DNA of 64,000 nucleotides from Hydractinia symbiolongicarpus (taxonomy: Eukaryota > Cnidaria > Hydrozoa > Anthoathecata > Hydractiniidae), in assembly GCF_029227915.1 (NCBI RefSeq), contig NC_079883.1, forward strand, positions 19,222,001 to 19,286,000, given 5' to 3'. Of the stretch, positions 25,401 through 37,400 are shown one piece after another (the stretch's first letter is position 1; every line of letters starts with the position of its first letter). The translations under genes were made by a program, and so were the position numbers. The notes under the pieces are model-generated. The model worked only from the letters and a program-made list of their open reading frames with translations, was not told the origin of the DNA and made no database searches.

Positions 25401-28400
25401 TATACCTATACTTACGTCGTATGGGTTTGATAAGAATGAAGTTCAGGGAAGGTTAAAGCTTGGGGGTAGTTATGGTTCGTATATACGAGGAGCGATTGAT
25501 GAAAAGCGGATCAAATACAGTACACCATTTCGTGGGGCTATATACGAGGTACTGCGCTGGAAGTGAAGGGTATGTGTTTCATCCGCCCAATCCTTTCTAC
25601 TCTTTTCGAAAAAAAACTTTATCCCAACTTAGGTTTAAGTTAAAACACAGGAAACAGCCTGTCGTTACGTGTCAATCTAAAAAAGTCACTCAGCAATTTT
25701 ATTTCGTGGATTAAGTATTCATCACAGTAATTAAAGGTGTGGCTACCAAATTGCATTTAGCATAAAACATTTTGAAAATTTTGTAGTAGCCAACTGTATT
25801 ATTTGGCTACTTTCACTTTTTAGCCAGTAGTAGTTTACAAGTATCTAGATAGCCCCCAGTTGCAGCTTGTAAAAATCAGATTGGTAAAAATAACACAAAT
25901 AGAAATAATGATGGCTAAGATAAAAAGCTGTCGTACCAAACGAAATGATTAGGCTAGCTAGCTTGGTGGCTTTTGTTGCTCCCTCACAATGTATGCATTT
26001 GTAGGCAAAATCTTAAAATTGGTTAGTTCAAGAGTTGTTCATGGCTAAAAAATGTAACAATAAATTGATCTTAAATTGTGAAACATATAACAAACAAAAA
26101 TAGAAATCTTCCAGAAGACAAAAAAGTGGACAAAACAGACTTAACAACGACAAAGCCACAGCTTTCACAATGGCTGTAAAAACACTTCTCAGATTGTTTC
26201 ATATTCCTTCGTCAGCATGCCGGAGCTGTCAAGAACTTGCTGATTGTCTATTTGTAAAAATCCGGTCCTGTGATTGGTCAACGACGCGCCAGCGTTATAA
26301 AAAACGGTAAAAATTGGATTTTGCAGGGATTTTAAATCCACAAGGTCACCAGCCTCAAAATATTGCATTTCGTGTTTTGTAACAGGACATGTCTCTTGCG
26401 GACTGACAGACAAAATATGGCCATTATCATAGAGATACAATATGGTGCAAAGTCTTTATTCCCTGTATAATTTAATTTAGGAGTGGAAAATTTTATATTA
26501 CTATTTTGAGAATAAATTTTTCCATTTATGTTTAAACTGCATGCTCTATTATTATTCGCCATAAACTTAGCAATTGTTTTAGGAGCAATTAAACTCAAAA
26601 GCTATATACCATTTTTTGGATCACCAGATAAAATTGTACCCTTTACAAACTCCTTTCCAAACATAACAATTTAATATATTGCATTTTTGTTTTAGAAATA
26701 TATGCAGCATGAAAGGCTTAAAAAGGCAAATTTGGCTCCTCATACTGGAAAACAGTCCAAAAGCTCTATAGACAAAAAGCTGGCAGGTATAATTATACAC
26801 CTTATTGTTATCTGGATTTTTTCCCTGTTGTAATAAAAGTTTGTTCCGTCTTTGATTCCTAATGCTTAATTTTAGATATTAGTGACAGTGGGACAAACTC
26901 TATTCCTGAGGTAATTTTAATTTTAACTTTCTATTTTACTTTTTTATAGTTTATGTTTATTGTTGTATTACATCTTTTCTGTTGTTTATATATCATTGAA
27001 TTATTGTCATAGGTGTTCTTACAACAAGAATTCAATCTTGAAAATCCAGCTCTATTCAATGTGGTTTTACCATGGTCTCAAATTCAACCCAAGTCTTTAA
27101 ATCGAAAAAATTCTGGCAGACTTCTTCAAGAAAAAGTAAGTGCAGCATAGGCAAGCCTTGCTCTTGAAATTGTTCAGCTTATAGTACGTAAATTAAATTA
27201 AGTAAAATACTTAACTTCCCCAACATTTTTTTATTTATTCCATTTATTTTTTTCCCATAAAATATTTAGTTAGGGCATTACCTGGATATCACTGAAGTGA
27301 AACTCGCTCAACAAATTGCAACCAAATCAGAAGATTTTTTCTGTGCAATGAGATCACAAAAAAAACTGGAATGTGAAGTGCAGTCTTCTTGTCAAGAAGT
27401 ACATCAGTTGAGGTATCCATAAATTGTTTCTATCACAATTTATTTTCACAAAAAAAACAAAAACATTTTAACAAGATTTAAAAAATCGGAATTACATTGC
27501 GGGCGCTTTGTGCCTTTTACATAATTCTTCAATTTTATTTCATAAAATCTGGATCAATCTAATACTTAATCCTTAAACCCAATCAGGTCTCCTTCTTCGG
27601 TTTGTAGTGTTGATAACCTGCCTAAACACAAAATTTTGGAAATCCTTAGATCTTTCATTAACTTAAATTTTCTATAAAAATGCTGCCAGGTTGACTTTTT
27701 AGACCATGAACCCTGTTCTAAATCTCTTTAACAGATAACCCTGGCAATTCTGCCTTTGCAGTAGCAGCAGACCTAGCACAGTGTGCTGAAAATACGTTTG
27801 TGTCTATTCCAGCCTCCTTAAACACCGTCTTAATTCAACCTGCTATAGTAGAACTGGTCACTCTTTTAAGGACTAACGGCACTACTTAATAATTGTGAAG
27901 AACCACTTAATTTTTGCCATTCTGCACTATGTTCTAAATAAACATCCAACATTCGCACAACATATATAGGTCTTCATCTCCGGTTAACTAGAGAAAACAA
28001 TAGATGGATTTGACTGTCCTTTCCTCCAAGATTTATGAAGTTTATGAAAATTAAACTTATATTAGTCAATTTATTAGTTATGAACTTTGTAACCAGATTA
28101 TGAATACCTAGAACTCTAGAAGCTGAAGTTAAAGCCATAACATTGCAAGTGTTAATGACAAAGACGGTATAGGAAGTTTGTTATTATTTTTAATCACTGC
28201 GTTGATGACTTCATTATGGGATGACTATATTGCCTCGTCTTTTTTTATACCATACGGTACACACAACTCGGAGGTGATAAGGGCACAATCTTCAACACCC
28301 ATAAGTTTGTTTTCTGTTAAGACAAAGTAGAATTTGGGGGATTCGATGTGACACTTGACGGATATAAGCCTACCTCATAACTACTGGATGTTATCGAGGA

Positions 28401-31400
28401 CCAATTTGAACAGAATCAGATCATGTTTTAGCCTTGTGAATCAAGCTGGGTAGCCTTTCACTGAAACACAAATCATGTTCTGCAAACTGTTGAAACACAA
28501 CTCACGTTATGTTGGAGCGATACTCTTGTTAAATCGCAACGAAAAAAAGAGATCCTACGGAAAATGAAAGATTGTGCAAGAACTTTTTAGATTGATCAGC
28601 AAACGTGCCTTGCAATTGGCCGGAGCAAAACCGGATTCAAATTTACATTTGCACAAGCATTGTTTGTGCCCATTGTTGAGCCACTCTGGACAAGGACATT
28701 GGGAGTAGTATACATTGGTTCTTGATTCACTACTGTTAAATAGCAAATACAGGCCCCTGCCACTAGGGAATCCTTAGCCTTATTGTTTGGCCTGAACAGT
28801 TACAAAATGTTGGCTAATCGCCGGCGTGGATTACAAGCCCCTAATATGCATATTTAACCCTATTCCGTCTGGGGCTTTTCAAACATATGACCAAGGGATG
28901 ATAATATGTTTGATGTGTTTTTAAATAATTTGCATGAAAAATCATCAAACATTGCCTGAAAATCAAATTATTCCCGATTTTTGGGTAAAATCTGAAACAA
29001 TCGGGAAGTAATAGCGAATATCAAAGGCTATAAGAGCTATGGGACCTGAAAATTTGCCACGCAGGTGCCTAATGATAATTATAAAAACTAAATCAACCCT
29101 CCCTTCTTGACCAAAAGGGTTGACAACTGTGATTTAAGTGACATTTCAAGCCTCTATATTTTAAAAATTGGAGAAAAGGTACTGATGTACAAATTTCACA
29201 TCATATCAATACCCAAAAACAACAGTATCACTCTTTTTTTAGAGCATAGTTTAATTGCCTCCTACGGCAATGTACAAACATTAAAAGCTCTTAGCAAAGT
29301 TTTTTTGTTCTATAACTACATCTTTTGCACTTCAACTACGTTTTTTGCACTTCGACTACATCATTCAAAACTGTTTATAACCACTTGTGGTGAAAGAAAA
29401 TTATCGCAGAAAATGCTAAAATTTATTAAATTTTGATAAGGAAAGCCACTGTAGTGTTTAATGTACCTAAATAGTTTCAAATGATGTGTAAAGAGTGCTG
29501 TTAAGGTGTACCAACAGACAAGCTGCATGAAAATATGCTTAGACGTTATTGTAGTATTTTGTCTGAGCAAGAAGAAAAGATCTCTCAGATTATATGATTA
29601 AGATGAACCAAGCTTTTTATTGCTTATCAATAATGGAGATTAGGAGAGCTGTTTACGAATATGTAGAAAAGAAAGAAATCCTTGCTTATCCTTTCAAAAG
29701 AGTGGCTGGTCGTGACTTTGTAAAGGGATTTTTAAAACATAACCCAAGATTGTCCCATCATAAGCCTGAAGGAGTGGCTTTAAATAGAGTATTAGGATTA
29801 AATAAGTCATCCATTGACAAAATACTTAAACAACTTGCAATCGCTTTTAGAAAAGCACAACTTCGAACCACACCAAATTTACAACTGCAATGAGTCTGTG
29901 TGCGCAAGCCAGTAAAAGTTTTAGCTCCAAAAAGCAAACGTGTTGTCTCCTCAACTACCAGTGGTTAAACCACCCCAATAGTTAATTGCTGCAGTGTCTC
30001 TGGTGATTATGCGCCACCAATAATGATTTTAAAAAAAAAGAGATTAAAAGCTGAATTGTTAGATCATGCACCAGCTTAGTGGCTGCTCTGATAGTGGCTT
30101 GATAGATTCTAACCTTTTCATGACTTTTATGAAACATTTTGCAAACCACACAAAAGCTAGCAAAACAAAATCCTGTGCTTCTTATATTAAATGCTCATAA
30201 GAGTCACACAAATAATCTCGAAATTAATTGACTTTGGACATGACCGTGTTATCGAAATTTTATCCTTACCGCCACATACATCGCACTAGTTACAGCCATT
30301 GGACTATAGCTTTTTTTAAACCAGTAATGGCTGCATTTTTGTCATGGCTACGCAAGAACCCTGCTCTAGTTGCATGATTAACATTGCATCGTTTGTAAAT
30401 TCTCACAAAATTGTAATTTAACCTGAGCATAAAATGGATAAAAAACAGTGTAATTGTGTAAAGAACAATCTTTGTCCGCTTAGCAATAAATGTCTTACAA
30501 AAAGCATCGTATACAAGGCAAATATTTCGTCAAATTTACCCGGTTATGTCAAAAAAGTTACTGTATGGATTAGCGAAACCCACCCCCGTCGCCAGGGTTT
30601 TTTGCCTCTTTTATATGAGAGAAGACGGAAAAAAATACCCTGGTATCGTTGAGTGATTTTTGGCTAATATATGGCCAGATTGTCCAAACGCGTCATAATG
30701 AATATGTTAATTTATGCGGTCAAAAAATGGCAGAACTTTAGCGGTTGAAAAATTTATGTTCCAGCAACAGAAAATGTACTGACTATGGTATTGTCTCACA
30801 AGTAATAAAATACAGGAAAAATTATCTTGGTAACATTGATAAACGTCTTTAAAGGTTGGAAAAGAAATTGTGTTGTTTTATGTGCAAGTTACGTAATATT
30901 TTATTATAGTTTAGGTAGCTAGCAAGTACTTCCTGAATAGAAATTTGATGGCAGAATAATGTTTAGATATATGTAAACATCTTTAGCTTATAACAGCTTG
31001 TTTTAGATATATATTTGGGATGGAAACGAAGTATATACTTCTCTGTTATTAAGATAATTCTTTAGTGGAGTTATGGTATATATAGACCAAAAGCTTTTAT
31101 GATTTGTATAATTGTTGATGTCTTGCTTCATGGATATTCAGTAATCTTGAAATTTCTGATGAGCCAAAATTTTAAGAAGAAAAATGTGTTTACAAAAGGT
31201 TTCCGATAGTTTACAAAAGTTTCTGAACATTCGGTTATGTAAAAGAGCAGAACTATTAAGTGATACTTTAGCGGAATTAATTTTTCTGAGAACTAATTTT
31301 TCAAATGCTTTTAAATATTTACGAGAACTATTTTTTTGGCAAAGTTAAATATCTTAATTAAAATACCTCCTTAATTTGAATACAATAACAAGTATAAGTC

Positions 31401-34400
31401 TATGTACTAAATGGGCTATAAAAAACACTTCTCTTTCGAAACCGTACTTTTTGCTAATTAAAATAAAGACTTGAAACTTAGTGTGACATTTTTAGGCTGG
31501 TTTGAAAAAAATTGAGACAAATATTTTCACTATAATCATAGTTCCTGAATTCCTGTTTTATTTATTTTCAAGGACACTAATAAACGATTTTTGACAGTTA
31601 TATCAATTTTGACAAAGATACATTTAGAGCAATTTTCATGATTGAAATATGTCAGAATGTAAGTGTATGTTAGGGTCTAAAATTTGTGCCATGTTTGATT
31701 GGTGCAACCCAATTTTTGTATTTACTAATTTTTTGAACCCACTATCTCACAGGTAGACATTAAAAAAATCTTCCATAATCGTTTGGTAAAATTCTGTTGC
31801 AGGATGCCCATAAAAGATAAGTCACCAATATTTCAATATAATGTCAACAATACCAGGGTATTTTTCGACGTCTTATCTCATATCAAGAAGGCAAAAAACC
31901 TCGAGGAGGAGGGTGAGCGAAACCAAATTTAAATACACTATGCAAATCACAAAGAGTCATTTTTGTAAGAAATCATAAAAGCGATGCGGAATTGTAAAAT
32001 AACTTTTAAACATTAAAAAAGGCGCCGAACCAACTAATAAACTTGTGACAAAGATGAGATTATATTAATGACGTGTAGATAACGGTCTGGACTTCATTAA
32101 CATAGAGTAGTGGAGCCAATTGGGTTATAAGAATTCGGTATTATATCGATCAAGATTTTATGAAATAAAAGTATTTAATTAAGGAGTACTTATTTAATAA
32201 AATTGATTTTACCCCTGGACTTTTAATCAAGACACAATTCGCTAGAAAGAGAAAAGGGAACACTGGTTTGTTATTCCTGCTACAAACAAACTTAGTATCT
32301 TAGAATCATAATCATTCTTCGATGTAATTTTTGCCCCAAAAAGTGTAGATAAAAATGAATTATCTTACATGGGAGCTTGTTTTAAAGGAGGGGTTATTTT
32401 ATGGTCATAGTAAATAATATAATCAGAAGCTTAAACATTATTAAATAAGAAACAGAGTCAAAAAATTGATATTTCGATCTTACATTCCAAATTTCTACAG
32501 TAAAACGTATAAGAAGTGATAAATTAGTTGATAAAAGGTTGCTAAGGTTACATGTATACGATAAAATGAAAACAATAAAAGTTAAATAGGCTCAATTATG
32601 TTGAAGTGTCAAAAAAATTATTTGCTCAAACCGATATTTTATGGTTATAACTAGGAAATTTGAAGTAAAACCAACGTATTCAGTTCTATTAAACTCTCTT
32701 TTCTTCTATTTGATATTATACATATACAGTACAATGTTTTTATAGACAACGGTTAATAGAAATGAGAAACAGACTTGTTCAAGAACCTCTTAATGTAATG
32801 AGGTTATTTCGTCTGCGACATAGATACGAAACTGTGGAGGATAAAGTAAGCTTTTTTATGCACATGTTTGATTTGATACTCTTTCAGGTTGTGTACAACA
32901 ATAATCATTAAATATTTCTACTTCAGCTAAATTTAATGGCAACCATTCATCAAACACAACCCACAATACAACTTCTACTTTCAAACTCTGATTTCGTTAG
33001 CGCTCTCGATGTAATTGAGACCTCACTGGAAGTTCTAAAACAAGAGCTACCTGGTGTACAATGTTTTAGGTTAGTGCACAGTCTACTACAAGCATGTATT
33101 GCACAGATAAGCATGATGTATGTCATTCTGTATCCACAATAGACATCTTGGCTCACAGTTAACAGAAATGAGACGTGTCATTGAAAGAATGATGACGGCT
33201 GATTTCCTGGATTTCGCCCTTGCTATTTTGAATCATCCTCATTCTGATAATGTGAATGCAATGTATCAAGAGGTAATTAATTTAGTAAATAAGATTTTAT
33301 CTGTAGTGATCTTCATAGGGTTTTATAAAAGTTCTTTCCACTTTTTGTTAAATAAACACCAAAAATACCACTCACATTATTTTAAAGCATGGTATGTTTT
33401 GAACCCAATTTTGGTATGTTTATTTTTTTTGGACCTCCCATGCACAGGTAAGGTCCTATAAAATTATGTGTCCGTACATCCGTCAGTTACCAATTGGTTT
33501 CTTGCACAAAGACACAGAACAATAGACCCTCGAATGTGACAAAATCAGGTTTTTTAAAAGCATATAATCGGCCTAAAAATGGCTGAATTTTTTCGCAAAA
33601 TAAGCTAAAACGGCGAAAAAAACCCAGTTTTTACGACATTTTTAAGGATTGGATCATAATTTTTTTCTGATGTTTTGCACAGGGAAAATAGTTCCTGGAA
33701 TGTGATGAAGTTATTTTTCTGAGAAAAAATCTTATTTGGCTCAAAAATAGCGGATATAAGTGTAAAATGAGCAAAAACGATCCTCAAATATGATTTCTAG
33801 GACATTTTTCAGGATTGGATCATTAGTTTATTCTGATTTTTTGCACAAGGATGAGAACAAACCCTCAAATGTGACAAAGTTATTTTTTTGAGAATTTTTT
33901 TTTTCCTGCCCAATGATGTCTCATTTGTCTTTCGAGCTTCATTTTATGCTTACAATCTGTTTTTATCTCTGTTGTTATCCATGTTTTATCATTTTCTTCC
34001 TTTTAATTACAAACGTCCTTTGTGAAATTTTTGGTGAAAGAAATTTTTGATGGAAGAAATGTTCCAGCATTTTGTGTATTTTTGTGTATTAAGTGATACA
34101 CCACTTTTACTTTTCAGCACACTTTTGACACGTGGTGGTTTGTTATTTCAGGATCGATTGCTGTCAGTTGTACTTGGTTTATTACATCAACGACAACTTA
34201 ACTTTCTGCATCTTTATAAAACTGAAGCTTTTTCAGTACTCAAATCCACTATTAAACAGGTTATTTTCAACGTTTTTATTGTTTGTTGTAGTGTTTGAAA
34301 AATGGTTATAAAGCTTTGTGCGTTTTGCTTGGCAATGAGTGAGCTGTTTATGAGCTTGTTAGAAGCATACCTCTGCATGATTTTTAAGCAAATCTTTTGG

Positions 34401-37400
34401 CGAAAAGGGATTACAGATGGAAACAAATTTCTTTCAGATATTATTCGAAGTACTAGTGGTTAACCCATGAAAAAACCACAAGTTTGCTATTTTACATATT
34501 CTGGTCATTAAATTTAAGCCTGTCGTACATATCCCAGTCATCGCTATTTCAGGCATCCTAAACACAAAGTAGCAGATCAGCTACCATTTTAAAAAGAATA
34601 TCCGTAGTTGTAATATAGAGTTTCCATTGTTGCAACCTATAGCATAACCCTCTTGCCCGTGTTTAGACAGCACATGACGCTGTTCCTGAGGACGCAGAAC
34701 AGTCAGAAGAGCAATGGTATTTTTAAATATATATGTGGATACTTTATTCGGAAAAACTTTCGCGAGTCCAAAAAATCGTAAAATTTTTTGGATAAATTTT
34801 CGTGAATCTACAAATTAAAAAATTTTCGTGAGATAAACTTTCGCGAAATCTGAAATTGGAAAGTTTTGGCGACATAAACTTTCGCGATTCGTAATTTTGA
34901 ACTTACTTTTTATGTTCTTATAAAAAAGTGACCCATATTTCTTATGATAGAAAAAGAAAAAAAGTTTTTTAAGGATGTAATTTTCTTTCGATTGGTATGT
35001 AAAAACTTCTATTTACAAATTGGGTTCATCGTCAAAATCACAAAAGAGATCAAACTCATTTTTAGGCTCGTCTTCTTCCGGCTCCCACGCATCGTCGTCT
35101 TCGTCTTCTTTGCCACCTACTTGGTTATAAGCATTCCGCTCCTCTTCATTAATTCTGCAAACGGCGTTCAGATCCTTGATTAATTTTTTTCCAACCTCGG
35201 TCCCAGCGCCAGTTGTCTCTTTTTTGTATTGGGAGGGCGAGCCAAGTAAAGGCGAGTCAAGAAATAACTTTTAAAACCAGCAAATTTTATAAAATTTTAG
35301 TCGATAAACTTTCGCGAATCGACAATTTATAAAGTTTGTACTAAATAAATTTTCGCGAATGGCCAATTTTGAAAGTTTCGCGAGACAAAGTTTCGCGAAA
35401 AATGCCAAAAAATGCGAAATTTGCGAAAATTTCTCCGAATAAAGTAGTTATTTAGATGGTATATGTGAGGAAATGAATAAGTCCCGATTAATACTAGATT
35501 TTAGCAATTATACTTTTAAATGTTAGTTTTAATCATTTTTAGTGCCAAATTTGGTGATTATATTCGCTCATTGGACCACAACGAATGGTTAATGGTGCTG
35601 GAAGCTGTTTTTTGTGTTGTGCTTCAAATCCTGAGAAATATGAAGGTGCATACAGTAAATTTAATTCCAGCATTTGTCTATGCTGCTATGCGAATATTTT
35701 TAGCACTTAAAAATTATGAATTGTGATGTTGCTGCGTTACCTTAAGGGAAGAAATTTTTGTGAAAAAAATTGGACTTTTAAATTTCATTTGCAGGAGGAA
35801 TTTTCGCGACTTGAGAACTATTGGTAGACTACCAGAGATTCAGCATCACGCATTTAGGATGTAGCACTGCAAAATGAATCTTTTTCTACCGTTTTGTTCG
35901 TTATTTCCTTTTCTATGAAATAATTTTTCTCACACATGAGTTGGTCCACAAATATCAAAGACGAAAAATCCATCACTTAAACCAAAGTTATCATTTGTCA
36001 TGGCTGATTGTCCTCTGCCCCATTTCTTGAATACCAAAAATGCAATAATTTTAAGTAGAAGAGGATTAGTTGTTATGGGTGCTTTTAAACCAATGTAAGC
36101 ACAAAAAATAGTTTCGCAATAGCAATATGTTGCCATTAATTACTTAAACGCACAGCCTATCAAACATATGCCACATGCAATAATTCGTTCTAAAGCTTTA
36201 GCAATATTAGTTTTACCAATCACTCAGCAAATTTATTTTGTGGAATAAATTTCCGTGAAGTTTGCGTCATCAGTTAAATAAAAACACACCCTACAGCCTG
36301 TTAAAAAAATAATTGCATTTAAAAAATAAACCCTAAGTATCACAGGTTAATCGAGATTGTTGTCTAATTGAATCAATATACTTTAGACTTTTACTAAAGT
36401 TTATACTACAGTAAAAGGTGTAGCTACTGAACTGCATTTAGCATAAAAAAGATTACTCTAGAATTTTGTTGTAGCCAACTGATATGACAACTTTAAGATT
36501 TTAGCCACAGGTAGTTAACAACTATATAGCCACAGCTCACAGTTGCAGCGCATTAAAAATCTGTAGAGAACTGATGCTGGCTAGGGTAAAATGCTGTTAT
36601 ATTGAAACTGAATAATAAGGCTAGTTATGCAGCTGGTTTTTCAGGATGATCTCTTAAAATCTAAGTTTGAAGTCAGAATCGTAAAATTAATTTTGTTTAA
36701 GATTTATACATGGCTAAAAAACGTGTTAAAATATTAATCCTAACGTTAAAATATTTTAAAATTTTCACAGTAGAAGCATTTACAGGGTAAAAAGGTGCAA
36801 AAAAGACCTTCAAAATAGCTAGTCTCCTAAACAACTACTGTTCGGTTAAAACGAAAAATCAGTATTAAAATATAAACCAAATCCACTTAGGCAAGAGGAC
36901 AATGTAAAAATTGGTTATTTTAGACTTTTTGCTGATGTCAGCAGTGCATATACAAAAACAAATTGACGAAACTCAGTTTATTCATTGCGTCTATTGTGTA
37001 GAGATTAAACTACTGATCAAGAAAATGTATATGATCATGTGCTTTTGATGAGCGGTTAATGAGATATAAGGGTTTAGAAATTTTGCTGACGTCAGCAATG
37101 GCCCGTGAAAAGTACTAAATTTTTTTTGTTAGAAATCCGTATACCTGTTGCTTTCATCGTATAGATCTTGAAACGCTGATCAAGAATATGTATAGGATCA
37201 TGTACTTTTGGCAAATCCACTCAGGCAAGAGTACATTGGAAAAGATAATCATAACTTACATTTTGATGTTGTCCGTCAATACATAAATAGTTATCTTCCA
37301 CCCCTTTCAAGTTATAAGTACATTGTAATGGCTTCGTTAATTTAAATTAAGTTATAGACGTTAAATTAAAGTCTTTGACGTTGTAACGTTTAATTTGTCG

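Larger units (their letters stand above)
11121..25720. mobile_element. Decayed Polinton/Maverick element, interrupted by four insertions
   Basis: Parts of one Polinton/Maverick-type DNA transposon are spread over about 14.6 kb. Protein-primed DNA polymerase B remnants lie on the + strand at 11.1-11.6 and 15.96-16.1 kb. A packaging-type ATPase and a major-capsid-like protein lie on the - strand at 16.5-18.3 kb. A retroviral-type integrase lies on the + strand at 22.1-23.4 kb, and further + strand ORFs continue to 25.7 kb. The gaps are filled by copia (11.6-15.96 kb), a truncated RTE and BEL/Pao (18.5-21.9 kb) and a MITE (22.3-23.0 kb). All genes carry stops and frameshifts. Terminal inverted repeats were not found. 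Confidence 0.72.

Noticed and set aside
32950-33156. 68-codon minus ORF over exons 8-9
   Set aside because: Antisense of the highly conserved VPS54 exon 8.
34944-35183. 79-codon + strand ORF inside the intron 11 MITE
   Set aside because: Antisense shadow of the acidic minus-strand peptide, which has the more protein-like composition.
35794-35824. Candidate 31-nt exon (EEFSRLENY) between VPS54 exons 12 and 13
   Set aside because: Has an AG/GT pair, but its phase does not fit exon 13 and similarity to human VPS54 is not convincing.
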